Source: Acidimicrobiia bacterium
GTDB lineage: Bacteria > Actinomycetota > Acidimicrobiia > IMCC26256 > JAOSJM01
DNA length: 64,000 nt
Reading direction: 5' to 3'
NCBI GenBank assembly: GCA_027494165.1
Contig: JAOSJM010000005.1
Coordinates: 124,001-188,000, forward strand
The number at the start of each line of letters is the position of its first letter. Position 1 is the first letter of the stretch. Shown piece after piece: positions 1 through 8,744 of the stretch. The notes beneath the pieces were generated by a model. The model was not told the DNA's origin. It saw nothing but the letters and a program-made list of their open reading frames with translations, and searched no databases. A program made the translations under genes and the position numbers.

Positions 1-2
1 TG

Positions 3-47
3 GACGTCCTCAAGGACGTCTACGGCTGGGGCTTCGTCACCAACTAG
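3..47 (+). CDS. 3' end of an upstream CDS (partial)
   Basis: Only the last 14 codons and a TAG stop are inside the window; the peptide ends in GWGFVTN. The next gene is a cobalamin-binding small subunit 66 bases downstream on the same strand, so this could be the catalytic large subunit of a two-subunit acyl-CoA mutase, but the fragment is too short to show that. Confidence 0.5.
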   Translation, partial: DVLKDVYGWGFVTN

Positions 48-113
48 GAGCGACGCACGGGTCGAGGCGGCCCCGCCGGCGCGACGCCGGGCGACCGAAC
101 GGAAGGGCACAGG

Positions 114-584
114 GTGAGCGAGAACACGTCGCACGTGGGTGAGGTCACGAGGGGCACCCCCCTCCACTCGCCCACCCCGTCGGGAGCCGGTCCCCGGGTC
201 AAGGTGGTGCTGGGCAAGAAGCGCTTCGACGCCCACGACGTCGGCGCGCGCTACATCATGCGCAAGCTCGTCGAGGCCGGGATGGAGGTCGTCTTCATCC
301 GGTTCGCCCTGGTCGAGGAGCTGGTCGGCGCGGCGGTCCAGGAGGACGCCCAGGTCGTCGCCCTCTCCTCGCTCACCGGCGGGCACCTCGTCGTCGCCGA
401 GGATCTGATGGCCGCGGCGCGCGAGGCCGGGATCGCGGACCGGCTGTTCGTCGTCGGGGGCGTCATCGCCGACGAGGACCACGAGAAGCTCCGGTCGCTC
501 GGCGTCGGCGGCGTCTTCGGCCCGGGCACCAAGCCGGCCGACGTGGTCGAGTTCATCCGGGAGCGAGTGAAGGTGGAAGCCTGA
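114..584 (+). CDS. Cobalamin (B12)-binding domain protein, acyl-CoA mutase small subunit-like
   Basis: A 156-residue protein matching the small B12-binding subunit of two-component acyl-CoA mutases (methylmalonyl-, isobutyryl-, 2-hydroxyisobutyryl-CoA mutase families). After a loose 30-residue N-terminus come the core beta strand VKVVLG, the base-off cobalamin motif DxHxxG (DAHDVG, about residue 42), the SSLTGGH loop near 84 and the Gly-rich FVVGGVI strand near 113. It would bind adenosylcobalamin for radical carbon-skeleton rearrangement together with a catalytic subunit, possibly the truncated gene upstream. The GTG start follows a purine-rich GGAAGGG. Its TGA overlaps the next ATG by one base. 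A MeaB chaperone gene lies 3.4 kb away. Which acyl-CoA is rearranged cannot be told. Confidence 0.85.
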   Translation: MSENTSHVGEVTRGTPLHSPTPSGAGPRVKVVLGKKRFDAHDVGARYIMRKLVEAGMEVVFIRFALVEELVGAAVQEDAQVVALSSLTGGHLVVAEDLMAAAREAGIADRLFVVGGVIADEDHEKLRSLGVGGVFGPGTKPADVVEFIRERVKVEA

Positions 585-1486
585 TGGCAGACAAGGTCGC
601 GACCCTCGAGGACCTCGGGGGCCTCGTCGGCGACGGTGATTCGGTGGCCCTCGGGGGCGGATGGTTCGCCAACCACCCCATGGCCGCGGTCCGGCAGCTC
701 ATCAGGGCCGGGCGCGAGGACCTCCACGTGTACACGGTGGTGGGCTCCATCGACGTCGACCTGCTCGCCGGCGCCGGCGTGCTCGGCCACCTGGCGTTCT
801 CCATGGTCACGCTCGAGGCCTTCGGCCTCGCTCCCAACGTCCGCAAGGGCGTCGAGGGCGGGACCCTGCCGTTCACCGAGTACACGGGCCTGGGGATCCT
901 CCTGGGCTTCGAGGCCCAGGGGCGGGGCGTGCCGTTCCTCGCCTACCGGGGGCCGTTCGGATCCGACATCCCGGCCCGCTACCCCGGCATCTACGCCACC
1001 GTCACCTGCCCGTTCACCGGCGAGGAGATGACCGCGGTGCGGGCCATCGAGCCCGACGTGGCGATCGTGCACGCGCTGCGCTGCGACGCCGAGGGCAACG
1101 CCCAGTGGGACGGCACCTCGGGACCCGACGTCGAGATGGCCAAGTCGGCCAAGAAGGTGATCGTCACCTGCGAGGAGGTCGTGCCCCGCTCGACGATCGT
1201 CGAGACGGCCCACATGACCAAGCTCCCCGGCTACTACGTCGACGCCGTCATCCCGACGCCCTTCGGGGCCCACCCGACGTCCCACGTCCCCTCGTACGCG
1301 CTCGACGCGTGGCAGATCATGGAGTACGCGGGTGCCGCGGCGTCCGAGGGCTTCGGCGACTACATCGAGCGGATCCGGTCGGAGTCGGAGGAGGAGTACC
1401 GAGCCCGCGTCTTCGAGGGGGGTCGCGACCGCGTCCTGCGCGCCCTCGTCGAGCAGGCCCGCATCCTGGAGGTTCCCGCATCGTGA
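584..1486 (+). CDS. CoA-transferase family protein, alpha subunit (IpdA/GctA-like)
   Basis: A 300-residue class I CoA-transferase alpha subunit. The N-terminus has the family's GDSVALGGGWFANHPMAAVRQ stretch, where a small-residue loop precedes the CoA-binding region, and the length fits glutaconate CoA-transferase A and the steroid-ring hydrolase subunit IpdA. With the next gene it would form an alpha/beta heterodimer acting on a CoA thioester, by transfer or by C-C hydrolysis. It overlaps the B12 protein upstream (TGATG) and its own stop overlaps the beta-subunit GTG, so the three are translationally coupled. Substrate is not determinable from sequence; a carboxylated ring-cleavage product is one possibility. 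Confidence 0.85.
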   Translation: MADKVATLEDLGGLVGDGDSVALGGGWFANHPMAAVRQLIRAGREDLHVYTVVGSIDVDLLAGAGVLGHLAFSMVTLEAFGLAPNVRKGVEGGTLPFTEYTGLGILLGFEAQGRGVPFLAYRGPFGSDIPARYPGIYATVTCPFTGEEMTAVRAIEPDVAIVHALRCDAEGNAQWDGTSGPDVEMAKSAKKVIVTCEEVVPRSTIVETAHMTKLPGYYVDAVIPTPFGAHPTSHVPSYALDAWQIMEYAGAAASEGFGDYIERIRSESEEEYRARVFEGGRDRVLRALVEQARILEVPAS

Positions 1487-2334
1487 ACGATTACGAGGTC
1501 CACGAGCTGATGGTCTGCCGCGTCGCGGCCGAGGTCGACGACGAGGGCGTCGTGGTCATGGGCTCCTTCACCCCGCTCGCCTACGCGGCGTACATGCTGG
1601 CCAAGCTCACCCACGCCCGGGACGCGTACCTCGCCGGCTTCGACGCGGTGGGGATGGCCCCCGTCCAGCTCGCCTTCACGGGAGCGGAGGCCGCCGCCTA
1701 CAAGGGCGCGGTCTGCCGGTGGGGCATGCTCACCGAGATCAACTCGATCCACCTCTCGAACCACGGAGGGGTCGAGGCCGTGTCGTCGGCCCAGTTCGAC
1801 GGTGACGGCGCGATCAACCTCTCGGTCATCGGGCCCTTCGAGCAGCCCAAGGTCCGCCTGCCCGGCGGGGCCGGCGCGGCCGAGGTGATCAAGATGTACC
1901 GGAAGATGATCGCCTACTTCGGCAACCACAACAGCCGGACCCTCGTCGACAAGGTGGGCTTCGTGACGGGCACTCGCTGGAAGGTCGGGCCCGAGTCGCG
2001 CGAGGCCGCCCACCTCCAGCCCGGCCCCATCGTGGTGGTCACCAACCTGGCCGTGCTCGTGAAGGACGAGGACGACCGGCCCTTCCGCGTCGAGAGCGTC
2101 CACCCGGGGGTCGACGTCGAGACGGTCGTCGAGAACACCGGGTTCGCGCTCGACGTGCCCGGCGACGTGCCCACGACCGCGGTCCCCACGGCCGACCAGC
2201 TCCGCCTGCTGCGGGAGGAGATCGACCCCTACGGGACCGTGAAGTTCGACTTCGTCGCCGGCAAGGACCGCCTCGCCTACCTCCAGGGGATCCTCGACGC
2301 CGAGTGGCAGCGCGCCGAGGCGTCCCTGCGGTAG
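1483..2334 (+). CDS. CoA-transferase family protein, beta subunit (IpdB/GctB-like)
   Basis: A 283-residue beta subunit partnering the gene before it. The GTG start overlaps the alpha subunit's TGA (GTGA), and no earlier start is plausible because of that coupling. It carries the family's PGGAGAAEVI loop near residue 128, followed by a C-terminal half typical of IpdB/GctB proteins (VTNLAVLVKD, then a conserved ETGF-like VVENTGFAL). In true transferases a glutamate in the beta subunit forms the CoA ester; in IpdAB-type hydrolases it acts as a base. I cannot separate these two modes here. The operon order is B12-binding protein, alpha, beta, then a URO-D-like gene. Confidence 0.85.
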   Translation: MNDYEVHELMVCRVAAEVDDEGVVVMGSFTPLAYAAYMLAKLTHARDAYLAGFDAVGMAPVQLAFTGAEAAAYKGAVCRWGMLTEINSIHLSNHGGVEAVSSAQFDGDGAINLSVIGPFEQPKVRLPGGAGAAEVIKMYRKMIAYFGNHNSRTLVDKVGFVTGTRWKVGPESREAAHLQPGPIVVVTNLAVLVKDEDDRPFRVESVHPGVDVETVVENTGFALDVPGDVPTTAVPTADQLRLLREEIDPYGTVKFDFVAGKDRLAYLQGILDAEWQRAEASLR

Positions 2335-2347
2335 GGGGACGACAGCC

Positions 2348-3019
2348 GTGGGCGGCAAGGACCTGATCGCCGACGTGTTCGCCGGGCGTGAGCCGGCCCG
2401 GCCGCCCTACGTGCCGCTGCTCGGCCGGGTCGCCCACGTGCTCGGCCAGGTCGACGCGACGGCCTTCGTCACCGATCCGCAGGTCCAGGCGGTCGCGCTG
2501 GCCGAGACGGCCGGGGCCCTGGGGGCCGACGTCGTGACGGTCGGGATGGGGACCGACCCGGCCGTGGGTGTGCAGGTCGTCGAGCGCCTCAGGCCCCTGC
2601 TCGCCGGCCGCGGGGTGGCCGCGTGCCTCGCCGAGCCCGACGTGGCGGGGGTGCGGGCCTACTGCGACGCCGGCGTCGACATGGTCGTGCTCGTCGAGCC
2701 GGACCGATCGGCGGCGTCGAGGTTCAAGACGATCGCCAACGCGTGCGGCTTCTACCAGGCCGGCGCCGTGCTCGCCGACCCCTCGCTCGAGGACGGGGCC
2801 CGGGTCGCGGCCGACCTCGGGCTCCACGGCGCGATCGTCGCCCACCCCCGGGGCGACGAGCCCGGGGTGGTCGGAGGCGGGCTCGACGCCTCGCACCTCG
2901 GGGGCGCCCCTCCCGTGTGCCCCCGGCCGGCCGGCTTCTTCTGGTCGTTCGCCTCCGAGGTGGACCCCGGGGCCAGCCCCGAGGCCCTCGCCGCGCTCGG
3001 CACCGTCCTCACGGGCTGA
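2348..3019 (+). CDS. Uroporphyrinogen decarboxylase-like / methyltransferase-like protein
   Basis: A 223-residue protein following the CoA-transferase pair after 13 bases. The N-terminus (GREPARPPYVPLLGRVAHVLG) resembles the opening strand of URO-D-fold enzymes, and the middle repeats the barrel pattern of strand-helix units, for example AGVDMVVLVEPDRS near 116. It is much shorter than a URO-D enzyme (about 340 residues), so it may be a reduced barrel relative. It has no obvious zinc-binding His-x-Cys motif. Position suggests a role alongside the B12-dependent mutase, perhaps with a corrinoid, but that is inference. The GTG start has no strong ribosome-binding site. Confidence 0.5.
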   Translation: MGGKDLIADVFAGREPARPPYVPLLGRVAHVLGQVDATAFVTDPQVQAVALAETAGALGADVVTVGMGTDPAVGVQVVERLRPLLAGRGVAACLAEPDVAGVRAYCDAGVDMVVLVEPDRSAASRFKTIANACGFYQAGAVLADPSLEDGARVAADLGLHGAIVAHPRGDEPGVVGGGLDASHLGGAPPVCPRPAGFFWSFASEVDPGASPEALAALGTVLTG

Positions 3020-3030
3020 CCCGCCGCTCG

Positions 3031-3047
3031 GCGCGCCGACGGCGCGC
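3031..3047. terminator. Short GC hairpin between convergent genes
   Basis: GCGCGCC, a three-base GAC loop, then GGCGCGC. It fills the 28-base gap between the plus-strand URO-D-like gene and the minus-strand LLM gene. There is no T tract, so it would act as a GC-type bidirectional terminator if at all. Confidence 0.4.
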
Positions 3048-3971
3048 TCAGCCGGCGAGCCCCGCCACCGAGGCCAGACGCTCGGCCAGGTCGACGAGCG
3101 CGTCGACCGACGGTGCCGGATCGAGCCCGCCCAGGAAGGCGGACACCCGGGTCGCCCCCGCGGCGCGACGGCGTTCGAGGGCGGCACCGGCCCGCTCCTC
3201 GTCGCCGTCGAACAGGAGCACGAGGTCGACGCCGAGCTCGATCTCACCCCTCCCCGCCCGCCGGGCCTCCTCCCGGGCGAGCTCGAGCGCGCCGGGGATC
3301 GCCTCCGTCGGCAGCCTCGGGTTCACCAGCCAGCCGCGACCCCACCGGCCGAGCCGGGTCATGGCGCGGCGGAGCGCGCCGCCCTCGCCCCCGCCGATCC
3401 AGACCAACTCCCGGGCCGGCCGGGCCGGCCGGGGCTCGAGGGAGACCTCGGGGACGGCGAAGTGCTCGCCCCCGAACGCGACCCGGGGGTCGTCGAGGGC
3501 CCGGACCAGGACCTCGAGGGCCTCGTCCATCCGGGACCCACGGGTGGCGGGGTCCCAGCCCAGGGCCGCCATCTCGGCCTCGAGCCAGCCCGGGCCGACG
3601 CCGAGCAGGAGGCGGCCCCCGGAGAGGCGGTCGATGGTGGCCGCCTGCTTCGCCACCACCAGGGGATGCCGCTGGGGGAGCACGACCAGCGACGTCTCGA
3701 GCCCCAGCGTCGTCGTCGCCGACGAGGCCGCGGCGAGGAAGGTCAGGGCCTCCAGCACCTCCTGGCCCGGGTGGTGGCTCACGCGCCCGCCCGCCGAGTA
3801 GGTGTAGGCGTTCTCGTCCCACGGGTACGCCACGTGGTCCTGGACCTGGATGCCCGCGTAGCCGAGGTCCTCCAGGGCCCGGGCGAAGGCCCGGAGGCCG
3901 CCCGCGTCCATGAGCGCCGGCTGGTAGTTCGCGTAGCCGACCGACAGGGGCAGGGAGCGCAACGAGCTCAC
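3048..3971 (-). CDS. LLM class F420-dependent oxidoreductase
   Basis: A 307-residue luciferase-like monooxygenase-family protein. It shows the family's opening (SVGYANYQPALMDAGGLRAF), the QDHVAYPWD segment near residue 45 where LLM enzymes place flavin or F420 contacts, ATTTLGLETSLVVLPQRHPLVVAKQAATIDRLSGGRL spread over 90-135, and LLGVGPGWLEAEMAALG. Actinobacterial relatives use F420 for hydride transfer, but the cofactor here is inferred. The GTG start overlaps the MeaB stop (GTGA); it is the last gene of the minus-strand operon that begins at 9980. Substrate unknown. Confidence 0.85.
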   Translation of the reverse strand: MSSLRSLPLSVGYANYQPALMDAGGLRAFARALEDLGYAGIQVQDHVAYPWDENAYTYSAGGRVSHHPGQEVLEALTFLAAASSATTTLGLETSLVVLPQRHPLVVAKQAATIDRLSGGRLLLGVGPGWLEAEMAALGWDPATRGSRMDEALEVLVRALDDPRVAFGGEHFAVPEVSLEPRPARPARELVWIGGGEGGALRRAMTRLGRWGRGWLVNPRLPTEAIPGALELAREEARRAGRGEIELGVDLVLLFDGDEERAGAALERRRAAGATRVSAFLGGLDPAPSVDALVDLAERLASVAGLAG

Positions 3972-4936
3972 CCCTCCCGCTCGCCCGCCTCCGAGGCCAC
4001 GCGTCCGGCGGCGAGACGGGCGAGGAGGCGGCCGGCCTCGACCTCGCCCAGCTCTCCGGTGTCGAGGCGGGCGAAGACCCCGCCCTCCTCCTCGCGCACC
4101 GCGGCGTCGAAGGCGGCCCGGGCCAGCCGGCGCACCTCGGAGCGCGCCCCCGCGGCGGCCCGGGAGGCCCCGGCCCCACCGGCCAGGTGGTCCTGGTGCC
4201 GGCGGATCGCCTCGACGAGATCGCCGATGCCGCGCCGCTCGCTGGCCACCGTCTCGACGACGGGCGGAACCCATTCGGCGTGCTCGCCCAGGCGCAGGAG
4301 GGCGGCCACGTGGGCCTTCAGGTCGCCGATGCCCGGCCGGTCGGCCTTGTTGAGCACGTAGACGTCGGCGATCTCCATCATCCCGGCCTTGAGGGCCTGC
4401 ATCTCGTCGCCGGCCCCCGGGTGCAGCACGACCGCCACCGTGTCGGCCACGCGCATGATCTCGACCTCGGCCTGCCCTGCGCCGACCGTCTCGATGACCA
4501 CGACACCGAAGCCCGCGGCCGAGAGCACCCGGGCGGCCGCCCGGGCCGCGTTCGAGAGCCCTCCGGTGGCGCCCCGCGAGGCGAGCGACCGGAAGAACAC
4601 CCCGCGGTCGCTCGGGTCGTGGTCGAGCCGGACCCGGTCGCCGAGGAGCGCGCCACCCGAGATCGGTGAGCTGGGGTCGACCGCGACGACGCCGACCGGC
4701 ACCTCGGCGGCCCGGTACTCCCGTACCAGGGCGTTCACGAGGGTGGACTTCCCGGCCCCCGGGGGCCCGGTGAGCCCGACCACCGGTGCCACCCGGGACG
4801 GCAGGGCGGCGAGGAGGGCCTCGGCGCGCTCCCCGCCCTCCTCGCACCAGCTGATCCCCCGCGCCACCGCGCCCGGGTGCCCGGCGACGATGCGCTCGGC
4901 CAGGTCGCGGACCTGCTCGTCGACCGACGCGGTCAC
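3968..4936 (-). CDS. meaB: MeaB/ArgK-family GTPase, chaperone of B12-dependent acyl-CoA mutase
   Basis: A 322-residue G3E-type GTPase of the MeaB family. It has a P-loop GLTGPPGAGKST near residue 54, the signature VVAVDPSSPISGGALLGDR near 84, VIETVGAGQAEVE near 147 (Walker B/switch II) and NKADRPG near 196 (guanine specificity). MeaB loads and protects adenosylcobalamin in methylmalonyl-type mutases, which matches the B12-binding subunit at the left end of the window, although the two genes face each other. It starts 7 bases after the CoA-ligase stop and overlaps the following LLM gene by four bases. Confidence 0.9.
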   Translation of the reverse strand: MTASVDEQVRDLAERIVAGHPGAVARGISWCEEGGERAEALLAALPSRVAPVVGLTGPPGAGKSTLVNALVREYRAAEVPVGVVAVDPSSPISGGALLGDRVRLDHDPSDRGVFFRSLASRGATGGLSNAARAAARVLSAAGFGVVVIETVGAGQAEVEIMRVADTVAVVLHPGAGDEMQALKAGMMEIADVYVLNKADRPGIGDLKAHVAALLRLGEHAEWVPPVVETVASERRGIGDLVEAIRRHQDHLAGGAGASRAAAGARSEVRRLARAAFDAAVREEEGGVFARLDTGELGEVEAGRLLARLAAGRVASEAGEREG

Positions 4937-4943
4937 GGCCGGG

Positions 4944-6299
4944 TCACGACTCCTGCGACTCGTAGGCCTTGAGGATGTACTGGGTCTTGAGCGAGGTGCG
5001 GGGCAGCGCCCCCTCCTCGACGAGGCGGACCTGCGGGGTGAAGTTGAGCCGGCTCTTGATGCGCTCGGCGACCCGCCGGCTCAGGTCCTCACGCTCCCCG
5101 GCCGGCACGGCGGAGGCCACCTCGACCTCGACGGGCAGCGGGGGCTGCACGAGCGGGCCGGGCTTCTCGAGGACGATGCGGATGTGGCCGGTCGTCTCGG
5201 GCACGAACGACGCCACGACGTCCCGCACCGCCGAGGGGAAGACGTTGATGCCCCGGACCAGGAGCATGTCGTCGGTGCGACCCAGGGTGGTGATCCGCGG
5301 GGCCGTCCGCCCCGACGGGGTCTCGTACATCTGCACCAGGACGTGGTCGTGGCTGCGGAACCGGAGGAGCGGGGTCGCCTCACGCTCCACCGCGGTGTAC
5401 ACGAGCTCGCCGTCGGCCCCGTCCTCGAACGGCTTGGGCTCGCCGGTCTCGTGGTCGATGAGCTCGAGGTGGACCTCGGCGAGGCCGCAGAAGTGCATGC
5501 CGGACTCGTCGTCGGACTCGGCCCAGCAGGCCCCCGCCATCTCCCCCATGCCCATCACGTCGCGGATCTCGCAGTCCCAGACCGAGCGGATCTGGTCGCG
5601 CACGGCGGGGATCTGCCCGCCGGGCTCGCCGCCGACCGTCATGAGCCGGATCCCGAGCTCGGTGGCCTTCACACCGAGGAACTTCTCGACCAGCTCCCCG
5701 AGGTAGCCGGCGAAGCTCGGGGTGGCTCCCATGACCGTGGTGTTCAGCGCCTGGACCAGCTCGAGGGTCTTGTCGGTCCCGGCCGTCGCCCCGATGGGCA
5801 GGGCGGTGGCCCCGATCGAGGACGAGGCCGTCACGGCGGGGATCCCGCCCACGAACATGGAGAGGTTGCCGAGGAGGGCGTAGGTGTCCGTGGCCCGCAT
5901 GCCGACGGTGTAGAAGCACCGGCCCATGATCGTGTCCCACGTCCTGACGTCGTTCGCGGTGAGGGCGAAGAACGTGGGGACGCCGGTCGTTCCGGAGGAC
6001 GCGTGGACCCGCACGATGTCGGTCGGGTCGACGCAGAGGTGACCTCCGTACGGAGGGGTCTCCTGCTGGCTCGTCCGCTCCTCCTCCTTCTCGAAGAAGG
6101 GGATGCGGGCCAGGTCGTCGGGGTGGCGGATGTCGGCCGGCTTCACCCCGGCCTCGTCGAGCTTTCGCCGGTAGTAGGGGGAGACCTCGTAGACCCGCTC
6201 GATCTGGCGCTGGGCCTTCTCGAACGTCATGGCCTGGACCTTCGACCAGGGCATGGTCTCGAGCTCGCGGTCGTAGTAGGTGCCGTCCATCAGACCCAT
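4944..6299 (-). CDS. Phenylacetate--CoA ligase-like AMP-forming enzyme (PaaK family)
   Basis: A 451-residue ANL-superfamily acyl-CoA synthetase of the short PaaK type. The N-terminus YYDRELETMPW is a PaaK hallmark. The phosphate loop is SSGTTGVPT near residue 101, and the C-terminal domain carries LGRTDDMLLVRGINVFPS near 356 with the catalytic lysine region toward the end (SLKTQYILKAYE). It would activate an aromatic or branched carboxylate to its CoA thioester. It lies between the FAD oxidoreductase (13-base gap) and MeaB (7-base gap). Real substrate unknown; phenylacetate itself is not supported because no paaABCDE genes are present. Confidence 0.85.
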   Translation of the reverse strand: MGLMDGTYYDRELETMPWSKVQAMTFEKAQRQIERVYEVSPYYRRKLDEAGVKPADIRHPDDLARIPFFEKEEERTSQQETPPYGGHLCVDPTDIVRVHASSGTTGVPTFFALTANDVRTWDTIMGRCFYTVGMRATDTYALLGNLSMFVGGIPAVTASSSIGATALPIGATAGTDKTLELVQALNTTVMGATPSFAGYLGELVEKFLGVKATELGIRLMTVGGEPGGQIPAVRDQIRSVWDCEIRDVMGMGEMAGACWAESDDESGMHFCGLAEVHLELIDHETGEPKPFEDGADGELVYTAVEREATPLLRFRSHDHVLVQMYETPSGRTAPRITTLGRTDDMLLVRGINVFPSAVRDVVASFVPETTGHIRIVLEKPGPLVQPPLPVEVEVASAVPAGEREDLSRRVAERIKSRLNFTPQVRLVEEGALPRTSLKTQYILKAYESQES

Positions 6300-6312
6300 G
6301 ATGCCCTCTCCC

Positions 6313-7609
6313 TCACTCGACCGACAGGTGTCGTCCCTCGATGATCCCCTCGACCGCCAGGCGGGCGCCCTCCGCCGACGCCCCCGTACCCGGCCAACCG
6401 TGCGGCTTCACGGCGTCGCCCACGAGGACCAGCCCCGGCGCCGGGAAGCGATCCTGGGGATCGTGTCCCGGCCACGACCGGTACACCGGCCAGGAACCCC
6501 GGTAGGTGGCGGTCTGGAGGATCCGACCCCGCTCCCGCCAGCCGGGCAGCAGATCGTCGACGTCGGCCAGGTGGCGCTCCATCTCGGCCTTGGGGTCGGA
6601 GTCGTCCGACGACGACGCGAACGTGCTGATCGTCTCCGTGTAGTGCCACCCGTCGGGGGCCAGCTCGGGCGCCACCAGGGTGGGGGGTGGTCACGAGGCA
6701 CACGCAGCGGGTGCCCGTGACCACGACGGCCGGATGCTGGAAGAACGGCTCCCGCGACGCCACGAAGCACGTGATGCCCGGCGCGCCGGCCCGGTCCTCC
6801 CCCCCGGGCACCCGACCCTCGAGAGCGGTGCCGTCGAGGAGCTGCGCCGTCCCGTCGAGCCCGACGTCGGAGACCACGACGTCGGCTCGGAGCTCGCGCC
6901 CGTCCCTGAGCACGACGCCGGCGACGCGACCGTCCTCGACGAGAGCGCAGCGGGCCGACGTCCCGAGGAGCACCTCCCCGCCCCGGGCGGTGACGTGCCC
7001 GGCGAGGATCTCGGCCAGGTGCCGGGACCCCCGGGGCGGGATCCCGTGCCGGCCCCGGCCGGCGGACGCCCGCAGGTAGTCGAAGAACGCGGAGGCGGGG
7101 ACCTCCTTGGCGTTCAGCCCCATGAAGGCCTGGGTGAGCGCGTGGAGGGCGGCCCTCACCGAGGGACCGGCACCGCGGGCCGCGAGCCACTCCGGCAGCG
7201 GCTCGTCGGTGGTCCCGGCCCCGTCGCCGAGGGCGCCCCGGATCGCGGCCAGCACGGCGTCGGCGTCGGAGCCGTCGTGGCGAGCGGCCGCGCCGAGCAG
7301 GGCCCGCAGGCCCCCGCGCTCCCCGGTCCCGACGAGCTCGCCCTCCACGAGGTACACGGTGCGCTCCTCGATCGGACGCACGGGGAACTCGAGGCCCAGG
7401 TCCGCGAACGTCGCCGCCAGGGGGTCGTCCATGGCGATGAGGAAGGCGCCGGTCGGCAGCTTGAAGCCGTCGACCTCGCGGGTGCTCCAGCGGCCGCCGA
7501 CGTGGCGGAGCCGCTCGACGAGCGTCACCCGCCGGCCGAGCTCGGCCAGTCGGGCTGCCGCGCAGAGGCCGCCGACGCCGGCTCCGACGACGAGGACCGA
7601 GCCGCTCAT
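6313..7609 (-). CDS. FAD-dependent oxidoreductase (phytoene desaturase / amine oxidase-like), frameshifted
   Basis: An NAD(P)-binding Rossmann flavoprotein. The first eight residues lead into the dinucleotide motif VVGAGVGGLCAAARLAELG, and the C-terminal part contains GLVLVGDAVKPHGWPGTGASAEGA, the second FAD contact typical of carotenoid-desaturase and amine-oxidase families. The reading frame breaks at about 6680-6685 in a run of six G (C on the coding strand): removing one base joins the two halves smoothly (CLVTTP to TLVAPELAPDG). About 431 residues when joined. I chose ATG 7609 rather than 7627 because the glycine motif then begins at the usual distance. It sits in the minus-strand operon between the LLM and CoA-ligase genes. 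Confidence 0.75.
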
Positions 7610-7637
7610 GCGCCACCGATCGGGCACACGACCGCCA

Positions 7638-8744
7638 TCACGTCTGCAGCGCCTTCAGGATCTCGGCCTGGGCGGCGAAGCTGGGACCGAGCCGGTCCGC
7701 GTCGGTGAGGAACGAGATGTTCCACAGCACGGCGTGCTGGCATCCGGCCGCCTCGAGGTCTCGCAGCTCGCGGACCACGTCGTCGGGGGACCCGTGGAGC
7801 ACAGCCTGGCCGACGACCTCGGGCGGTACGCCGTCGAGGACCTCGAGGATGCGCTCCCGGTCGAAGCGGGACGGGATGAAGTCGTTGAAGCCGTACGAGC
7901 CCTCGCCGAGCGGGGGCGCCACCCCGTGCTCCTCGAAGACCCGGGCCGGCAGCTGGAGCGCGATGACCTTGTACATCGGGGACTCGAAGAGGCGCAGGCA
8001 GTCCTCCTTGGACTCGCCGATGCACGTGTAGGCCCACAGGCCGGCCTCGAAGGGGCGCTCCACCCCCGCCTTCGCCCTCGCCTCGAGGATCCGGCCGAGC
8101 CGCCGGCGGTAGTCGTCGGCCCCCATGAGCGTGGGCAGCCACCCGTCGGCGAGCCGCCCGGTGATGTCGAGCATCCGGGGCCCGTGGGCGGCCACCCAGA
8201 TCGGGGGGAACCTCCCCTCGGCCACGGGGCCGAGCCCCATGACCGCGTCGCGGTGGGGCCAGAACTGCGAGTCGAAGTCGACCGGCCCCTCGCTCCCCCA
8301 CAGCCGGCGGACGATCTCGAGCGCCTCCTCGAGCCGGCTGGCCGGCCGGTCGATCGAGAGACCGTAGGGGACGGCGTTCTCGCCCTCGCCGGTCCCGATG
8401 CCGAAGATGCAGCGGCCGTTCGAGAAGTGGTCGATCGAGAGGAACTCCTGGGCGAGCATGGCCGGGTGGCGCCGGACCGGGTCGGTCACCGAGGACCCGA
8501 TGAGGATCTGCTCGGTGCTGACCGCCGCCGCGGTCATGCACGCCACGGTGTCGAGGAACACGTGGGCGTTCGGTTGGCGGTGGGCGAGCGGCGTGAACTC
8601 GGTCGTCCAGATGCTCTGCGGGTGCCAGGCCATGAGGTGGTCGGGCCACCACGTCGAGGCGAAGCCCGCCGCCTCCTGCTGCTGCGCGGTCTTCACGACG
8701 CCCTTCGCCGGCGGCACGACCACACCCGTCGCCCCGATCTTCAT
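7638..8744 (-). CDS. LLM class oxidoreductase, F420-dependent G6PD/phthiodiolone-reductase-like
   Basis: A 368-residue LLM-fold protein. The ATG at 8744 is set by a near-perfect ribosome-binding site, AGGAGGG, nine bases upstream. Diagnostic stretches are GFASTWWPDHLMAW near residue 32, RRHPAMLAQEFLSIDHFSNGRCIFGIGTGEGENAVPYG near 95-130, and FPPIWVAAHGPRMLDITGRLADGW near 185. These features match F420-linked glucose-6-phosphate dehydrogenase and phthiodiolone ketoreductase relatives. It shares its reading frame, with no intervening stop, with the acyl-CoA dehydrogenase upstream. I annotate it as a separate gene because of the strong internal start site. Confidence 0.8.
   Translation of the reverse strand: MKIGATGVVVPPAKGVVKTAQQQEAAGFASTWWPDHLMAWHPQSIWTTEFTPLAHRQPNAHVFLDTVACMTAAAVSTEQILIGSSVTDPVRRHPAMLAQEFLSIDHFSNGRCIFGIGTGEGENAVPYGLSIDRPASRLEEALEIVRRLWGSEGPVDFDSQFWPHRDAVMGLGPVAEGRFPPIWVAAHGPRMLDITGRLADGWLPTLMGADDYRRRLGRILEARAKAGVERPFEAGLWAYTCIGESKEDCLRLFESPMYKVIALQLPARVFEEHGVAPPLGEGSYGFNDFIPSRFDRERILEVLDGVPPEVVGQAVLHGSPDDVVRELRDLEAAGCQHAVLWNISFLTDADRLGPSFAAQAEILKALQT

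Noticed and set aside
251..1285. Long open frames antisense to the B12 and CoA-transferase genes, and similar long antisense frames throughout
   Set aside because: At this GC content frames opposite real genes stay open by chance; they have Arg/Gly/Pro/Asp-skewed composition and no domain-like stretches.
4944..6299. Genuine phenylacetate degradation via PaaK
   Set aside because: None of the paa epoxidase, isomerase or ring-opening genes are present; only the ligase family matches.
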